DNA of 64,000 nucleotides from Scedosporium boydii (taxonomy: Eukaryota; Ascomycota; Sordariomycetes; Microascales; Microascaceae): contig NJFT01000070.1 in the NCBI GenBank assembly GCA_002221725.1, positions 114,367 through 178,366 of the forward strand. Reading direction: 5' to 3'. The translations under genes were made by a program, and so were the position numbers. Each line of letters starts with the position of its first letter. Position 1 is the first letter of the stretch. The notes beneath the pieces are model-generated. The model did no database searches. It had not been told where the DNA came from and saw nothing but the letters and a program-made list of their open reading frames with translations. Of the stretch, positions 34,830-47,176 are shown one piece after another.

Positions 34830-37121
34830 CTAAGTGTTCTCCTCCCTCCCCCACGCATCTCGAACAGCCCCCCTCGCCACCTCCCTCAGCAACTCATGAA
34901 ACTGCTCCCCCAACGCATCCACAACGACCTTCCCATCGGGCCGTAGCCGTTCCTCCAGCTCAATCTCCTCCATCGCCCGCGTAACGTCCACGCTCCCGTC
35001 CCACGCCGTCTCGCCGCCAACCCCCGGCTTGCCCGGCGTGATTCTATTAATAACGTCCTTTCCCTTGCGCACGTTTCCCTCGAAACCCGGCGAGACGAGA
35101 GATTCGTCCAGGAGAGATTGCCAGCTGGCGAGATACATGCCCGGACCGCAGGATGTGCTCGACTCGGTCTTGTCCAGGATGGTCTGTACGCGAGCGTGCG
35201 TGATTCCGTGCAGCAGATCGAGGTAGTCTGAGTGTTTGTCGAGGACGGGCCGTATGGCGTCCTGCTGCTCCTTGGGGAGGGAAGAAAACAGGAGCTGGAG
35301 CCGTTCTGTGAATGCCTCGCCTCGAGTGCTGGCCGACGGTCCCTCTGCGCGGAATACCTTGGCGGCTCCCTGGGCCCATTCCTTCACCATGTCCCTGACC
35401 TCGGGACACTTGTTGGAAACGTGGTGCAGCCACTTATACACCGATCCCTTGTGGCGATGGAGCAAATCCACATAATCTTCCACCGTCGGCAATTCGTACG
35501 CTCCGTCGTCATCCCGATGTCCGTTCTTCGCCGTTTCCCTTCCCTCTCCAGATATCTTCCTACTCGAGCTCACGGCGATGAGATCTTCTATGAACGCCTT
35601 CGCCGCGTCGAGATGTTCCGCTAAATCGATATTGTCGTGTATATTTCGTATCATCGGCTCATACACGCCAACCACGTCGCGGACGGCCTGCGTGAGGAGA
35701 TCGGGCGTCTGTCGGCAGAACGTGTTGACGATGACGTCCCTGTCGCGCGTCGACAGGTGCGCCGCGTAGTACTGGAGGCATTCGTGGTGCTGCGTCTCCG
35801 TCAAGGTGCAGGATAGGTTGGGGTGCGCGTCGTCGAGGATCGAGTGGATGATGGATTTGGAGGATTGGATGCTGAGCTGGCGGATTTCGAGACGCTTTTC
35901 CCTGGGGCCTTGGGCGTGTTTTCGGATGGCTTTTAGGTGCTTTGAACTTGGCGCTGCTTTGGATTTCTCGATCTTGTCGGCTGTCTTTTTGAATTCGGAA
36001 GAATCCCAGTACATCACTCCGGATATGATTCTAAGGAGGACGGACATGCCCGGGTTAGATTCGTAGTCGCATAGGCAATTCAGACGATGTAATAATAATA
36101 GACCACACACCTCTGAAGTAGATTCATCCCCTCGTCCGCCTTCGACGTCAACCCAGCCCAGTTCGAGAACGACCCCAGGCTCAACTTTGCAAGAAGCAGC
36201 TTCAGAAGGGAATTCAACATGGTCGCGGCATTCCCGAACTTAAGAATCTGCCGAATCATCCCGTAGGGAATAAGCCGGTGCGAGTTCCGGAACAGGCTGA
36301 GGACGTACTGCCCCTCGGGCGTGACGGCGAACACATGGTGTAGCAGGCTCGCCAAGCTGTCGGAAGTAAACAAAGTTAGGAAACTGAATAACAAAAGAAT
36401 AAAAGGGTTGAGACAACAGAAGAAGAAAAAAATTCCCTAGTCTGCACACTCACTTTATAATAGAATAGTCCGCGGCCGCCTTGACGAGATCCGAATGCCC
36501 CTCCACATCCTCGCTCTCCTCCAGCCACTCACACAACTCCTCAATCATCTCCCCATGAATCAGCTCCTGTAGAAACTCCTCCCACGAATCCTCCAAGCTC
36601 TTCTCCACCTCCTCGCCCTTCCCTCCATTGCCGTTCACGCTCACGTTCGCATCCTCGCTCCCGTCCCTCGCATCCTCGTACGTTTCCGAACGCTGATACC
36701 CCCCCAAGCACCCCCTCGCTAACATCTCAATCAGCGCCGACGCCCCGGTGGCTAAAGTCTTCCTAGTCCCGATGGCACCCTTGTCGTAGCTCTCGCTCAG
36801 GTCCTCCTCCGCCAACTTCGCCAGCAGGCCCTGGACTCTCACGTTCCAGAACTCCGGCGGTAGGTCCCGGATGCCCGGGAGCGGCAGGACGAACTTGACG
36901 AGGAGGGTTTGGAGCAGCGGTGACGTCGCCGAGTCCGCCGGCTTCTTCTTCTCCTCGCCATCGTCGTCGGCGCTCAGGGGCGGAGCCGGCGCGAACGGGT
37001 AGCCATACTGGGAGATGGTGTGCGGGTGCTTAAAGGCCTCTATTTCGGAGTAGGTCTCTGCGTGGGTTAGGATGTTTAAGAGGGCGTGGAGTTGGGGTTC
37101 TGTGAGCGGTGGGGGATCCAT
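34830..37121 (-). CDS. PX-associated (PXB/DUF3818) protein lacking a PX domain
   Basis: Three exons, 37121..36454, 36356..36111 and 36030..34830, join in phase 2 twice and give 704 aa. The PXB-type N-terminus is clear: MDPPPLTEPQLHALLNILTH, KHPHTISQYGYPF, LLVKFVLPLPGIRDLPPEFW and LSESYDKGAIGTRKTLATGA. The DUF3818-like part follows: NSHRLIPYGMIRQILKFGNA, LLLAKLSLGSF and GMNLLQRIISGVMYWD, then a long helical region containing TRDRDVIVNTFCRQTPDLL. These two domains usually accompany a phosphoinositide-binding PX domain, as in yeast Ypr097w. I see no PX motif anywhere in this product. A role in membrane lipid binding or trafficking is inferred. An in-frame ATG at 37142 would add seven residues. 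Confidence 0.85.
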
Positions 37122-38405
37122 GCATTGTTCAGACGCCTGCATTACAGTTTGTTGTGATGTTGGTGATCATGTACGAGTTTCGAGTTCTGAGTCCGAGTTC
37201 GTGATCAGATGCGGGAATGCTCGGGTGAGGAATATACATATATGTACAGGTGAAGTCGACGGTGAGGATGCGATGCGATGAGAGATTGCTGTGGCTGGTA
37301 GTGACCATTCCCTCCTTCCCTTGTTGATTTCATCGATAACTCTAGGATGGAAACTATTTCCTGCGCGAAAATGATGAATGTCTCAAGATCTCATTTGGGA
37401 CCCTGCGAGTTTTCGCTCGTGTGAGCCAACCTTCTACTTTCCCTCTCGATCCTTGTTACACACTGTGGCCAGGCACAGCCACCAAAGGCAAAAGTGAAAG
37501 AAATGAAGTCAAGGTCAAATGTTTTGTCGATGTCTTCGAAACAAATCTCGAAACTCAAAATGGCGAGAACGGCGAGACCGCCAGAGCTAGACCCGGATTG
37601 GGAAACATCATTTGAATGCAAATGCAAACCCCTAAAACCCAATTACTCCCTGCGCGGAGAGAGACACGAGACCAGGACATGACATGGGGAAAGCAGAAAA
37701 TACACACGTTTAATTCAATTCAAAAAATCTAATAAAATAATACGAATACTAGATTTCCGTTTTTATAGATTAGATGGGAGCCTGGAGCTTGTCCTCAGTG
37801 TGGGAAGGTCCACGTGATGGGACAGAGCAGAAACTGTCCACGTCGGGTGACGACGCCAGATCAACATCTCTTCCTCTTTTCGTACGGCATGTCTTCTCAG
37901 CCTTAGTCCGATGATCCACGCCTCTGGTATCTCGGGTCTGAAAGTGAGAATAGAGGGAACACGCCGTGGTTTCAACGGGCCGCGAAAGCCCGCCGAACCC
38001 ATCCGGGCACATTCCCCACGCTTGCTCTCGCGTTTTGAAGTGATCTCGAGGCCATGGGAGAAAGAAAATGATATCGGCCACAAGACGTATTGTAATGAAA
38101 ACGCTGTCTACCCCGGGTCCGGGGACTTTTTTTTTTTGTTTGGTCTTTGTGTGTTTGTGTGCTTGCATCGCAGATGCGAGCAACCGAGTACACCGAGCAC
38201 CCTCCCTTGCACGTGAGATCTCGGCGGCAAAGAAGCGAAACAAACAGTCATTGGAGAGGGTATATTTCTATCGTCTAACACCAAGTGGGCATTCTATTCA
38301 GTTAGTAGTAGTATACAGTCGATGAACGGGATACATCACAGATGTAAAAACACCAAAACACAATTTTAGTTCAAAAAATCCCTCATCACTTCTCGAAAAC
38401 GTGTT
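37122..38405. other. 1.3-kb intergenic region
   Basis: This holds the promoter of the PXB/DUF3818 gene and the 3' region of CYM1. It includes an AT-rich stretch at 37700-37770 and a T-run near 38130. No gene is supported; the open frames on both strands near 37770-38240 are chance frames. Confidence 0.5.
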
Positions 38406-41400
38406 TTAGTTTTGAGAACCGTTCGAGTTCATGTCGTGGACAGTCCAGGAATCGTCAACCCAAGGCTGCTTCTGTCCGATGAAGCACAACCTTCCGGCAT
38501 CCTGCTCGAGGCCTTCAACGAGATACTTCTGCGCAGCCTCGCGGACCTGATCTTTCGTGACGTCCAAGAGTCGCTCTCGGCGCGCCTGCTTCATCTCGTC
38601 CGTGATACCGTAGAGGAAGTAGTTCATGCCCTCCTCGTTGACGGACCGCGGCGCGTCGATGCGCTGGAACACCGAGATCTTGGCTTCCTCGAGGTCGCGG
38701 TCGGTCCACGCCTTTTCTGTTGCCCAGCGCCCGGTGTCCCGCATGATGGAAATCGTGTTGAGAGGGTTCGGGTCGCGGTACGAATAGAAGCCGAAGAGGC
38801 CATCAAGCGCCGAGCAGTAGGCGCCGCCGCCGTAGGCACCTCCCTTTTCTCGGATCTCGTGGTGGAGATGCTTGTGAGTGAGGAGCTGTGCTAGGACCTG
38901 GAGCGGCGCACCTTCCGCTGCAGTATACGACGTCGTCGGCACGGAAAGACCGCCGTAGTAGACGTGATATGGCAGGGGGAAGAAGGCCTTCTTATCTTGG
39001 GGAAGACCCGCAGAGGAGCCTGTCGACGAGCCGAAGTCAAAAGGCGCCTTCGCCCTCGCCGAAAGGAACTGCCCCAAAGCCTTCGTGTTGTCCTGAACGC
39101 TCTCAGATCCGCAAGTGATGGCAGTGCGCATGTTGTTGCCCGAAAGGATAAAGTTCTGAATCCTCTTCAGCTTCTCAATCACGTCGCTGAGATTATCAGC
39201 CGCTGGCCGGCTGGCAAGCGAGGTAATGAGTTTAACCTGAGAAAGCCCTCCGACTTGCTGCTGGAGCCAGGCAGTTCGCGTTAGACCAGATTCCGCATAG
39301 CCCCTGGCGAACTGGTGTCCCGAAGACGCGATATCGTTGACTAGGCCATCGGCAGATGTCTGGAGGAGTTGCCGAATGCGAAGGGGTGCCTCTGCGCTAT
39401 CAAAGTCCGTCTCGACAACGAGCTTTCTGATAATGTCGAACATGGCTGGCACGTTTCGGTCCAATGCCATGCCGCTAAAGGCAATGCCTTCGGTCGCCTC
39501 CCGGAAGTTGGTGGCAGATGACGCCGCGCGGTAGCCAACAGAGACGCCACCAGTCTTGAGCTTGATTAGATCCTCCAACTGCTCCATTGTCATGTCCTTC
39601 GTGCCAAGACGCATGATGCTATCGGCAAAGAGCGGCATGAGTTCTCGAAGTTCATCAGGAAGGCCCTCAATTGTGTTGATGGCTCGGAAATACGTGAGTC
39701 CATTTGTCGGCGCCTCACGCCACTGAACGCTAACATCATCCAACTTGTCATGACGCAAGACGGAGCGCTTCGCTTCTCGGGGAATGTCAGCAACGTGAAC
39801 GCTAGGAAGACATTCCAGGTCTTCCGTCTTCGTCTTGCCCTGCTCCTTGAGCAGCATTTGTTCTTGGGCCTCGAAAACCTTTCGAGCTTCAGCCTCTCCA
39901 CCTAGCTGCGAAGCTGCTTGCTCGATCTTTGACGCAAGCCTCTGCTTCTCTTCCTGGGCAATTCCCTCTCCATATGTTGGCGAAGGGGCCATGACGAAGG
40001 TGAGAGTGTTGTCATTCAGCAGGTATTTGTCGAGGAGGCCCTCGAGGTAACCACCCTTGGCAAGCTCAGCTTGGAACGCGGAGATGGTCTCGTTCCAGGC
40101 CAAAGAGTCGAAGGGATCGACGCCACTGAACCACTTAGACTTCAAGCGGTGAAGCAGCGAGAGACCAAAGGTTGCCGTCTTGTGCTTCAAGCCGAGCTCA
40201 ATCTGGTGTATGGCACCGTCGATCTTGGTTTGATCGAAGCCCTTTGCCCGGGCCTCTTCAAGGATTCGTCGAACCTCTTCCTTTAGCTTAGGGACGTCTG
40301 CCTCCTTGAGTCCTGACAGGCCAATGGAAAAGATACCGTGGCTCGGACTGCTGTCATAGCCGGTATTGGGGCTCCAGTCGGTGCCAAGGCCAGACTCGAT
40401 GAGGCCCCTGTAAAGCGGCGAGCCGTATCCGTCCAACAAAAGGTTGGACAGGAGTGATAGCGAGAATGACTCAAGCGTATTCTTAGTCTCGCCCATAATC
40501 CAAGACACCGAAGCCTTGTACTGCCTGTCGGGGTCAACCAATGGGTCGATGGGGCCCGTCACCGTCACCTCCATAGGACCGGAGCTCAGGTCGATAGGTC
40601 GTCTATGATCAGCCAGCTGATGGGTCTCTCGGAACTCGGCCAGGCGCTCGTTAACCTCCTGCAGGTGGTCTGCGAGAGCCATGTCGCCGTAGGTGAAGAA
40701 CTTGGCGTTGCTTGGGTGGTAATTCTCGAAATGGAATTGCTTTAGCTGCTCATAGGTAAGGTCCGTAATTTTCTGGGGATCTCCGCCCGAGTTATTGATG
40801 TCGGGGAAGATGTGGTCCTGGAATCGGATATAGTACAAATATCCGGCATCAGACATCTGGCCCTTCATCTCGTTGTAAACCACACCCTTGAACACCAGCC
40901 TGCTGCCCTCCTCACCGGCTTCAGCCTGCGGGTTCTCGGGGCCGATTCGCCAGCCCTCCTGGAGGAAGTCGGTTCGTTTGAGAAGGGGATGCAGGGTCGC
41001 ATCCATGTAGACCGACATGAGGTTCTTGAAGTCCTGCGCATTGGTGGTGGCAAAGGGGTAGTACGTATGGTCGGAGGCTGTGAAGGCGTTCATGAAGTTC
41101 GACAAAGTGCGCGGAAGCATCTTGAAGAAGGGGTCTCGGATGGGGTACCTGCCAATTGGGTGTGGTGTTAGTTAGCAAGACACCACGCGCAGGCCGCAGT
41201 CGGTCAAAGGACAAAAGGGTGTCATTTACTTTTCACTTCCGCACAGCGTCGTGTGCTCGAGAATATGTGGGATGCCCGTATCATCCGGAGGATTGGTCTT
41301 GAAGCCGACTGAAAAGACATTGTTGTTATCCTCCCTCGCAATATGGAGATAGTCGGCGCCAGTCTTGTCGTGCTTGAGGTGAAGGGCAGTCAGCTCGAGC

Positions 41401-41537
41401 TCGGGGACATGCTTGGAACGCATGAGCGTGAAGCCGTGCAGCTTCTCGCCGATCTTGGGATACAGCGCCGCATCGGTAACCGCCGGCGCAGCCGTCTGGG
41501 CGACATGGCCGGCCTGGCGAGCAGCAGTTCGCAACAT
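38406..41537 (-). CDS. CYM1: Mitochondrial presequence protease (M16C pitrilysin family)
   Basis: Two exons, 41537..41230 and 41148..38406, join in phase 2 (GTAAAT...CAG) and give 1016 aa, the usual length. The N-terminus ([17 protein letters not shown]) is a typical matrix-targeting sequence. The inverted zinc motif HILEH is at 91-95. The conserved [20 protein letters not shown] lies downstream and supplies the distal Glu. The C-terminal half carries the second M16 repeat pair and a [11 protein letters not shown] loop. Cym1/PreP degrades cleaved targeting peptides and other short unstructured peptides in the matrix. An in-frame ATG at 41579 would add 14 residues. The gene is divergent from the taxilin gene. 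Confidence 0.96.
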
Positions 41538-43060
41538 GGTCGGAACCCGGTATCTTGTTGTGGTGTGTAGTATGCCCAAGGCCTAAAAGAGCATGACACA
41601 CTTAAAAGATTGTTGCCCAAGATACTCCAGAGATGGATTGGAGAAGGATGGAATTCCTTGACCAGGAGAAGTTATCGTCGTCTGATGTTCTGATGTTACA
41701 AGTGTACAAGTCCGAAGTATATAATAAGGATGAAGATTGCGAAAAGAAGTACGAAGTACAATTGCACCCGAGTCGGAGTCTGGCCCACCTCGCTGACTAA
41801 AAAGGATTTAGGAAGCTAATACATCCTTGTCGTGGAGTGTTGCTGTGGCTTAATTGAAAAGAAAAATTCTCTCAGAAAATCGGCGGGAGCAAGGTTGGTC
41901 GGTCCCAGAGCGGCAAGACTACGGCTTTTGGGAGGCGCCTGGGGCAAGACCCAGGTTGAGGGTTTAGTCATCAGCGCAATAACTCACAACCTCTTGGCAA
42001 GACGATGTCACGGAAAGCCATGGTCCAATTGCTTTGGCCAATGACTGCCGCTCTAACACGGGCGCTGTGGACCCGTGTGGACCTCAAACTGGCTGGAAAG
42101 GGAATTTATAGTGTTCGAAGAAGTACTTCTTCCTTGCAATTGATAGGTGCAGGACCCAGACTCCAGCAAGAACGCCCACACACGACAGGCAGAAAAGTCC
42201 AAGTACATCGCATCAATCAATACCAACACCACCAGCCAGACCCCGACCTGTTTCTAGGTACTTCGTACATCGTACCTCGTGCTCTTGTCCCTCTGTGGAC
42301 TTTACAAGACAAACTCCGTTGCAGACCATCTTCAGCCCATTTTCCCTCTAGATCCCACCTGTACATGACCGAATGAAAAATTCCCAATCCACGACCAAAA
42401 CACCTTGGTGCCCCAGATCCCCGATCCCCGACGACATATCTGCCCCTCCCAACGGCGTGACCACTAGATCCCAGCGGACCCGGGAGAACAACCCATATAT
42501 CTGGTCGTAATTTGAGAGCCATCGGTAGGGATTGGGGCCTTTATCAAGTCTGGTAAGTCGAAATACTGTCTGGGGTCTTGTGGCTCAAGCAGTTCCTAGC
42601 CATGCCGTAGTTTCCGCCTTGATTGTCCTGGCGCCAACAAGCCGGTTGCGACTGCCTCAAGCTCGAGGTGCAGCCTTTTGTCTTTGCTGCCTTGGACCTT
42701 GCTTGGTTTGTTGTTTCTTCCCTCTCTTTTGCTGACTTTTCATGCTCTTTCCTAGGCCGACAATCCCCGCCCATTGCCCATTGCTCCTGCCTCTCGAGTG
42801 TTCCTGACCCACGACCCCATGATTCACATCGATCCGCCCACAAAGACACATGTCGCAATTGACAAGCTAAACCTCCACCATCTTTTTCTTTGTTTCTCAT
42901 TCTAGTCTTCTACCACGACTTCAACTGTTCTATGAAGCAAAGTAGCAGGCACGGACTCATACATCTGTCGTTGAAACCTTCCGTGCTCGCTTGAGCTCGC
43001 GTGACAGCCACGAGTTCCACCAGTTTTTCTCTATCCTCTCGACCACCTAACCCTACGGGG
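41538..43060. promoter_or_regulatory. Divergent intergenic region CYM1 / taxilin
   Basis: About 1.5 kb lies between divergent starts. It has at least two copies of the TACTTCGTA/TACGAAGTA word (41748-41760 and 42257-42276, the latter GGTACTTCGTACATCGTACC). C/T-rich sequence lies just upstream of the taxilin ATG. No gene is seen. Confidence 0.5.
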
Positions 43061-44846
43061 ATGCCTACCCAAGTAAACGGCCATTCTGACCACACCATGG
43101 CGAACGGATCCGACGTCGTGCCGCAATCCGCTCCGGGGAAGAAGGGTAAACAGAGAAAGGTGGTCGATAACAATGATACGACACGACTCCTCCAAGCCCG
43201 CATCTCCCAGCTGGAGCAAGACGCCGCAGGAGAGAAAGACCAGGAAGCCGAAATCGGTATGCGATTCCTCGCCATGTTCCCTTCACATTCTCCCGCTCGC
43301 CCGCTCGCCCACCAACACGGCTGGCTTTTCGTCGTGGTGGATTAGTTTGTCTTTCTAACATATGCGGTGTTCGTACAGAGAGAGAGGTCAAGCGAGCCAA
43401 TCGAGATCTGATGCAGCAGATGGCCAAGATCCAGGACCCTAGCGACAAGATCGACTTTCTACTGCGCAAGTCGAGCGAGTTGCTGGCTGATATGCGCCGG
43501 ATGGAGCGCGAGAACCAGAAGAACAAGAAGCGCGGTGACACCCTTCAGAAGGAGAAGGACGCCAACCGTACCGAGCTCAGCAAAACTGTCACTTTGAAGG
43601 AGAAGCTGGAAAAGCTCTGCCGTGAACTGCAGAGGGATAACAACAAGCTCAAGGTATGATATGGCCCACTTGGACTTCTGACTGTTGCTGCTTAGGATGG
43701 TGAGCAAGGTAGCAGGTATTGACACGCCGAGTTTACAGAACGAGAACAAGACCCTGAGCGATACGTTGAAGCACAGTGACGCAGCTTGGGACGATAAACT
43801 TGCCACCGTCCTGGCGAAGCTCGACGGCTACCAAGACGTCAAGGACAACCCTGGACGAGCCTCTGTTGATACCGAACTGGACGAGTTGTAAGCGGCCACC
43901 CCACCCCCCATCTTTGGACACCGTAAAATGCTGCAAGCTAACGCCACGAAGGTTCCGCGTGCGCTTTAAGACGTTTATCGAGCAGTACGATCTTCGAGAT
44001 CTCCACTACCAGGCCGGGATGCGCAGCAAAGAGCTCGAGGTACAATACCACATGAGCAGGTATGAGAGGGAAAGGAAGCGCTCCGAGGCCGAAGTCGTCA
44101 AGTCGCGACACCTAGAGTCGCAAGTACAGACCTTTGCGAAGACTGAGGCCGACTTGAGAAGCCAACTTAACGTCTATGTTGATAAGTTCAAGCAGGTATG
44201 CCCGCCGTCATGAGCGTCGCCTTCGCCATCCCTCCTTCCCTTCCCGTCCCTTTTCGCTCCTACTAACCCGTATTAAAAGGTCGAGGATACCCTTAATAAC
44301 AGCAACGACCTCTTCCTCTCCTTCCGCAAAGAGATGGAAGACATGTCTAAGAAGACCAAGCGCCTCGAAAAAGAAAACGAGACGTTTAAGCGCAAGCACG
44401 ATGCCACGAATGCTAACATCTTCCGTATGGCCGAGGAGCGCGAAGACCTCAAGAAGCGCCAAGAGGCCGCCGAGAAGAAGTGCGATAAGCTCATGAGCAT
44501 CATCCGCAACATGCAGCAGCAGGGTCGTAAGATCCCCCCTGGCGCTCATGAGGCTCTGGAGAGCTATTCATCGTCCGGCGGTAACGGCGAGAGCGAGTAC
44601 TCGAATGAAGACGACCCCGAGGACGAGGAGGATGAGGAAGACGAAGATGAGGAGGAGGAGAGCGAAGAGTATGAGGATGACGAAAGCGAGGAGGACAAGC
44701 CTCTCACAAACGCCACGGGCCAACAACAAAACACCCCCGCTGTCAAGGCCGCCCCCAGGCCTTTTGGACCTGAGAGGCCTCCTCATCAGCAGGCGCAGAA
44801 GAATCAGCAGTTGGCTCACGCTCAGACGGCTATCAACGGCCATTAA
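43061..44846 (+). CDS. Taxilin-family coiled-coil protein
   Basis: Five exons, 43061..43256, 43379..43653, 43739..43887, 43952..44195 and 44280..44846, join in phases 1, 0, 2, 0, giving 476 aa. After a short polar N-terminus the protein is almost all coiled coil. It contains the taxilin core: LEKLCRELQRDNNKLK, RFKTFIEQYDLRDLHYQ, QLNVYVDKFKQVEDTLNNSN and LFLSFRKEMEDMSKKTKRLE. A strongly acidic tail (44590-44700; runs of Glu/Asp) and a Gln/Pro-rich end follow. Taxilins bind syntaxins and the nascent-polypeptide complex in animals; the fungal role is not established. The ATG at 43061 is the first in frame. Confidence 0.93.
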
Positions 44847-45749
44847 ACCTGAGATTTGCTCGGTTGTTTTTTGCAATGTTGCTTCGGCTTGTCTATGTTT
44901 TCACTTTTCCCAAAGCGCACCACATCCTCTGTTTGGTTTGCTCTGTACTCTGTGCTTGCACTGCCATCTGTCTGCCTGTCAACATTTATTGGACAGACAT
45001 GATGCATATGTGGAATGTATGCCTCTGCCCCCTTGACACTTGATGTAGTTCAGGTCTCCCCTTGTCTTATCCTGAGAGTTCTGAGCTAGTCGGAAACTCT
45101 ATCATTATTGACAAAAAGGTCAGGGTCTTGCTCTTCAGGACCAAGGATGAGGCAATGATGGCTCAAGTACAGACTTCAGCTCTCCCCAAGTTTCAAGAAC
45201 CAATAATAAAGAAGAAAGAAAACAAGAATATACGAACTCTCTCCTCTTGCCCCTGTTGCTTAATCCGTAGATTGATGCTTCACTTCAGCCTAGCTAACCC
45301 TATTATATTGTTGTTTACTTGCTTACTCGAGTACAAAGGTGGAAGGGACAAAGTTTAGAGTTGTTGCAAGGACCAGGTGTCTTGATTGACTTCTTTTCCT
45401 CCCATTCAATATCCATGCACAGTGGTTTTTTGCCCGTCTTGTCTGGGGTTACACGACATGAACGGATCTGCTAGGTTCAACTCTAAATTAACCAAGGTCG
45501 TTGTTTGTTATAATTAGTTCAAGGTTTAAGGGGGGAAGTGAAAATCATCAATTGCTATCTAGGAATTGGTCAATTCCACACTCCTTTTCAAGGGTTTTCA
45601 CATCTCTTTACCTCTAGTACACAGAGGGAAAAAAAAAAAAAAAAACAACAACACAGAGAAGTTGAAAAAAACATTGGACCCCCCTTTTCCCCCTCCTTTA
45701 TTCCTCTATGCTGCCTCCTAACTTGTTCCAACTTGGGGACACCCCACCT
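44847..45749. other. Convergent 3' spacer
   Basis: About 900 bp between the 3' ends of the taxilin and ODC genes. It includes an A-run at about 45629-45645. No gene is supported. Confidence 0.5.
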
Positions 45750-47176
45750 TCACATGGTCAAGAGGGCCTTCGCGCCAGGCTCACTGCAAACATAGACAAC
45801 ATCATGATTGTCGGAAAAGCCATTGAACCTCGTAGCAGAGCACTTGGTGTAAGCGCCCATATTTTCAAAGTAGATCCAATCGCCGACATCGAGGATCTGA
45901 TCGAAACGGATGCTCTCGGTGATGCGGTCGATGCCATCGCAGGTTGGGCCCCAGATGGAGTACTGGATGCCCTCGCCGGTGACGGAGGCGGAGGCCTCGG
46001 GCTTGTCATAGCAGAGGCGGTCGCCAGCGCGTAGGATCTTGGCAACGGGGTTGTAGTGGTCGAACATGATGCAGGAGAAGTTGCCGTAGACGCCATCGTT
46101 GACGTAGACCATGTAGCCCGTCTCGGCCATGCTGGCATCCTCGATGGTGCGGCGCGCAATGACGTGGCAGGCGATGGTGAAGGCCGACGAGACGAAGAAG
46201 CGGCCCGGTTCGGCGATGATGTTAACATCACGCGAGGGCGGGAAGTACTGGTCGAGGGCGGCCGTGAGGACAGCGGCCATCTCCTCGAAAGTCTCGCCGC
46301 AGAAGCCACCGCCAACGTCGAGAGTGCGCAGGTCGTAGCCGTGCTCGCGGGCTTGCTCGAAGACAATGTGGGAATCCCGGACAGCCTTGAGGAAGGCCAT
46401 GGGATCCGAGGCGCCGGAGCCGATGTGGAAGCTCACGCCGACAACGTTGAGGCCGAGCTCACGAGCCAAGGCGAGGAGGCTGTCGGTGGTGTCCAGGGCG
46501 GCACCGAATTTCATGCTCAGACGGCACTGGCTCGACGTATCATCGGTCATGATGCGCAGGTAGAGCTCGGCGTTGGGATAAAACTTGGCAATCTTGCGCA
46601 GCTCGTCGCCATTGTCAAAGGTCATCTGCTTGACGCCGACGGCTCTGACGTGGCGGAGGTAGGAGCCGGTCTTGCATGGCTGGGCGTAGATGACGCGGTC
46701 AGGGTTCAAGCCGAGAGAGAGAACCTGGTCGATTTCGGCCTTGGAAGCGCAGTCGAATCCGGTGCCGAGACTGGAGAGGAGCTTGAGGACTTGGGGATCC
46801 GGGTTGCATTTGACGGCTAAAAGAGGGGAGAGACGAGTTAGATAGAGCATGCACACATGCATGGCAATTCCCAGTTTTGGAAAAGAGAAGAAAACTCACC
46901 GTAGAAGGGCCGAATGCGGGGGAGATTCAACTTCCAGCGCTGGTACTGGCGGTAGACGTCGCCCAGATCAGCGACGAAGAAGGTGTCCTCATCGCCGGGC
47001 TCGCAGCGCTCAAGGTCAATATCATCGATCCGCTGGCGCATGGCCTCGGCAATGATTTGCTTGGGTAGCATTACTCCATGATGATGATGGTCACCATCGG
47101 AGAGATCGTAATTTTTCATAGGAACATGATGGTTGATTGGTGCGTAGTGCTCGATGACGGCAGTTGCCATAACCAT
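45750..47176 (-). CDS. SPE1: Ornithine decarboxylase
   Basis: Two exons, 47176..46900 and 46816..45750, join in phase 1 (GTGAGT...TAG) and give 447 aa. The PLP-binding lysine is K95 in the AVKCNPD motif, which the intron interrupts. Other active-site elements are H223 in SFHIGSG, the EPGR phosphate-binding loop (295-298), DVGGGFCG, and the catalytic Cys385 in WGPTCDGID. The dimer-interface YVNDGVYGNF is also present. It makes putrescine from ornithine, the first and most tightly regulated step of polyamine synthesis. The start may be 47176 or 47170, two codons apart. It is preceded by a long ATG-poor leader with one short uORF. Confidence 0.97.

Noticed and set aside
46056..46820. A 254-aa plus-strand frame
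   Set aside because: Antisense shadow of ornithine decarboxylase exon 2; low-complexity Val/Gly/Glu composition typical of mirrored GC-rich codons.
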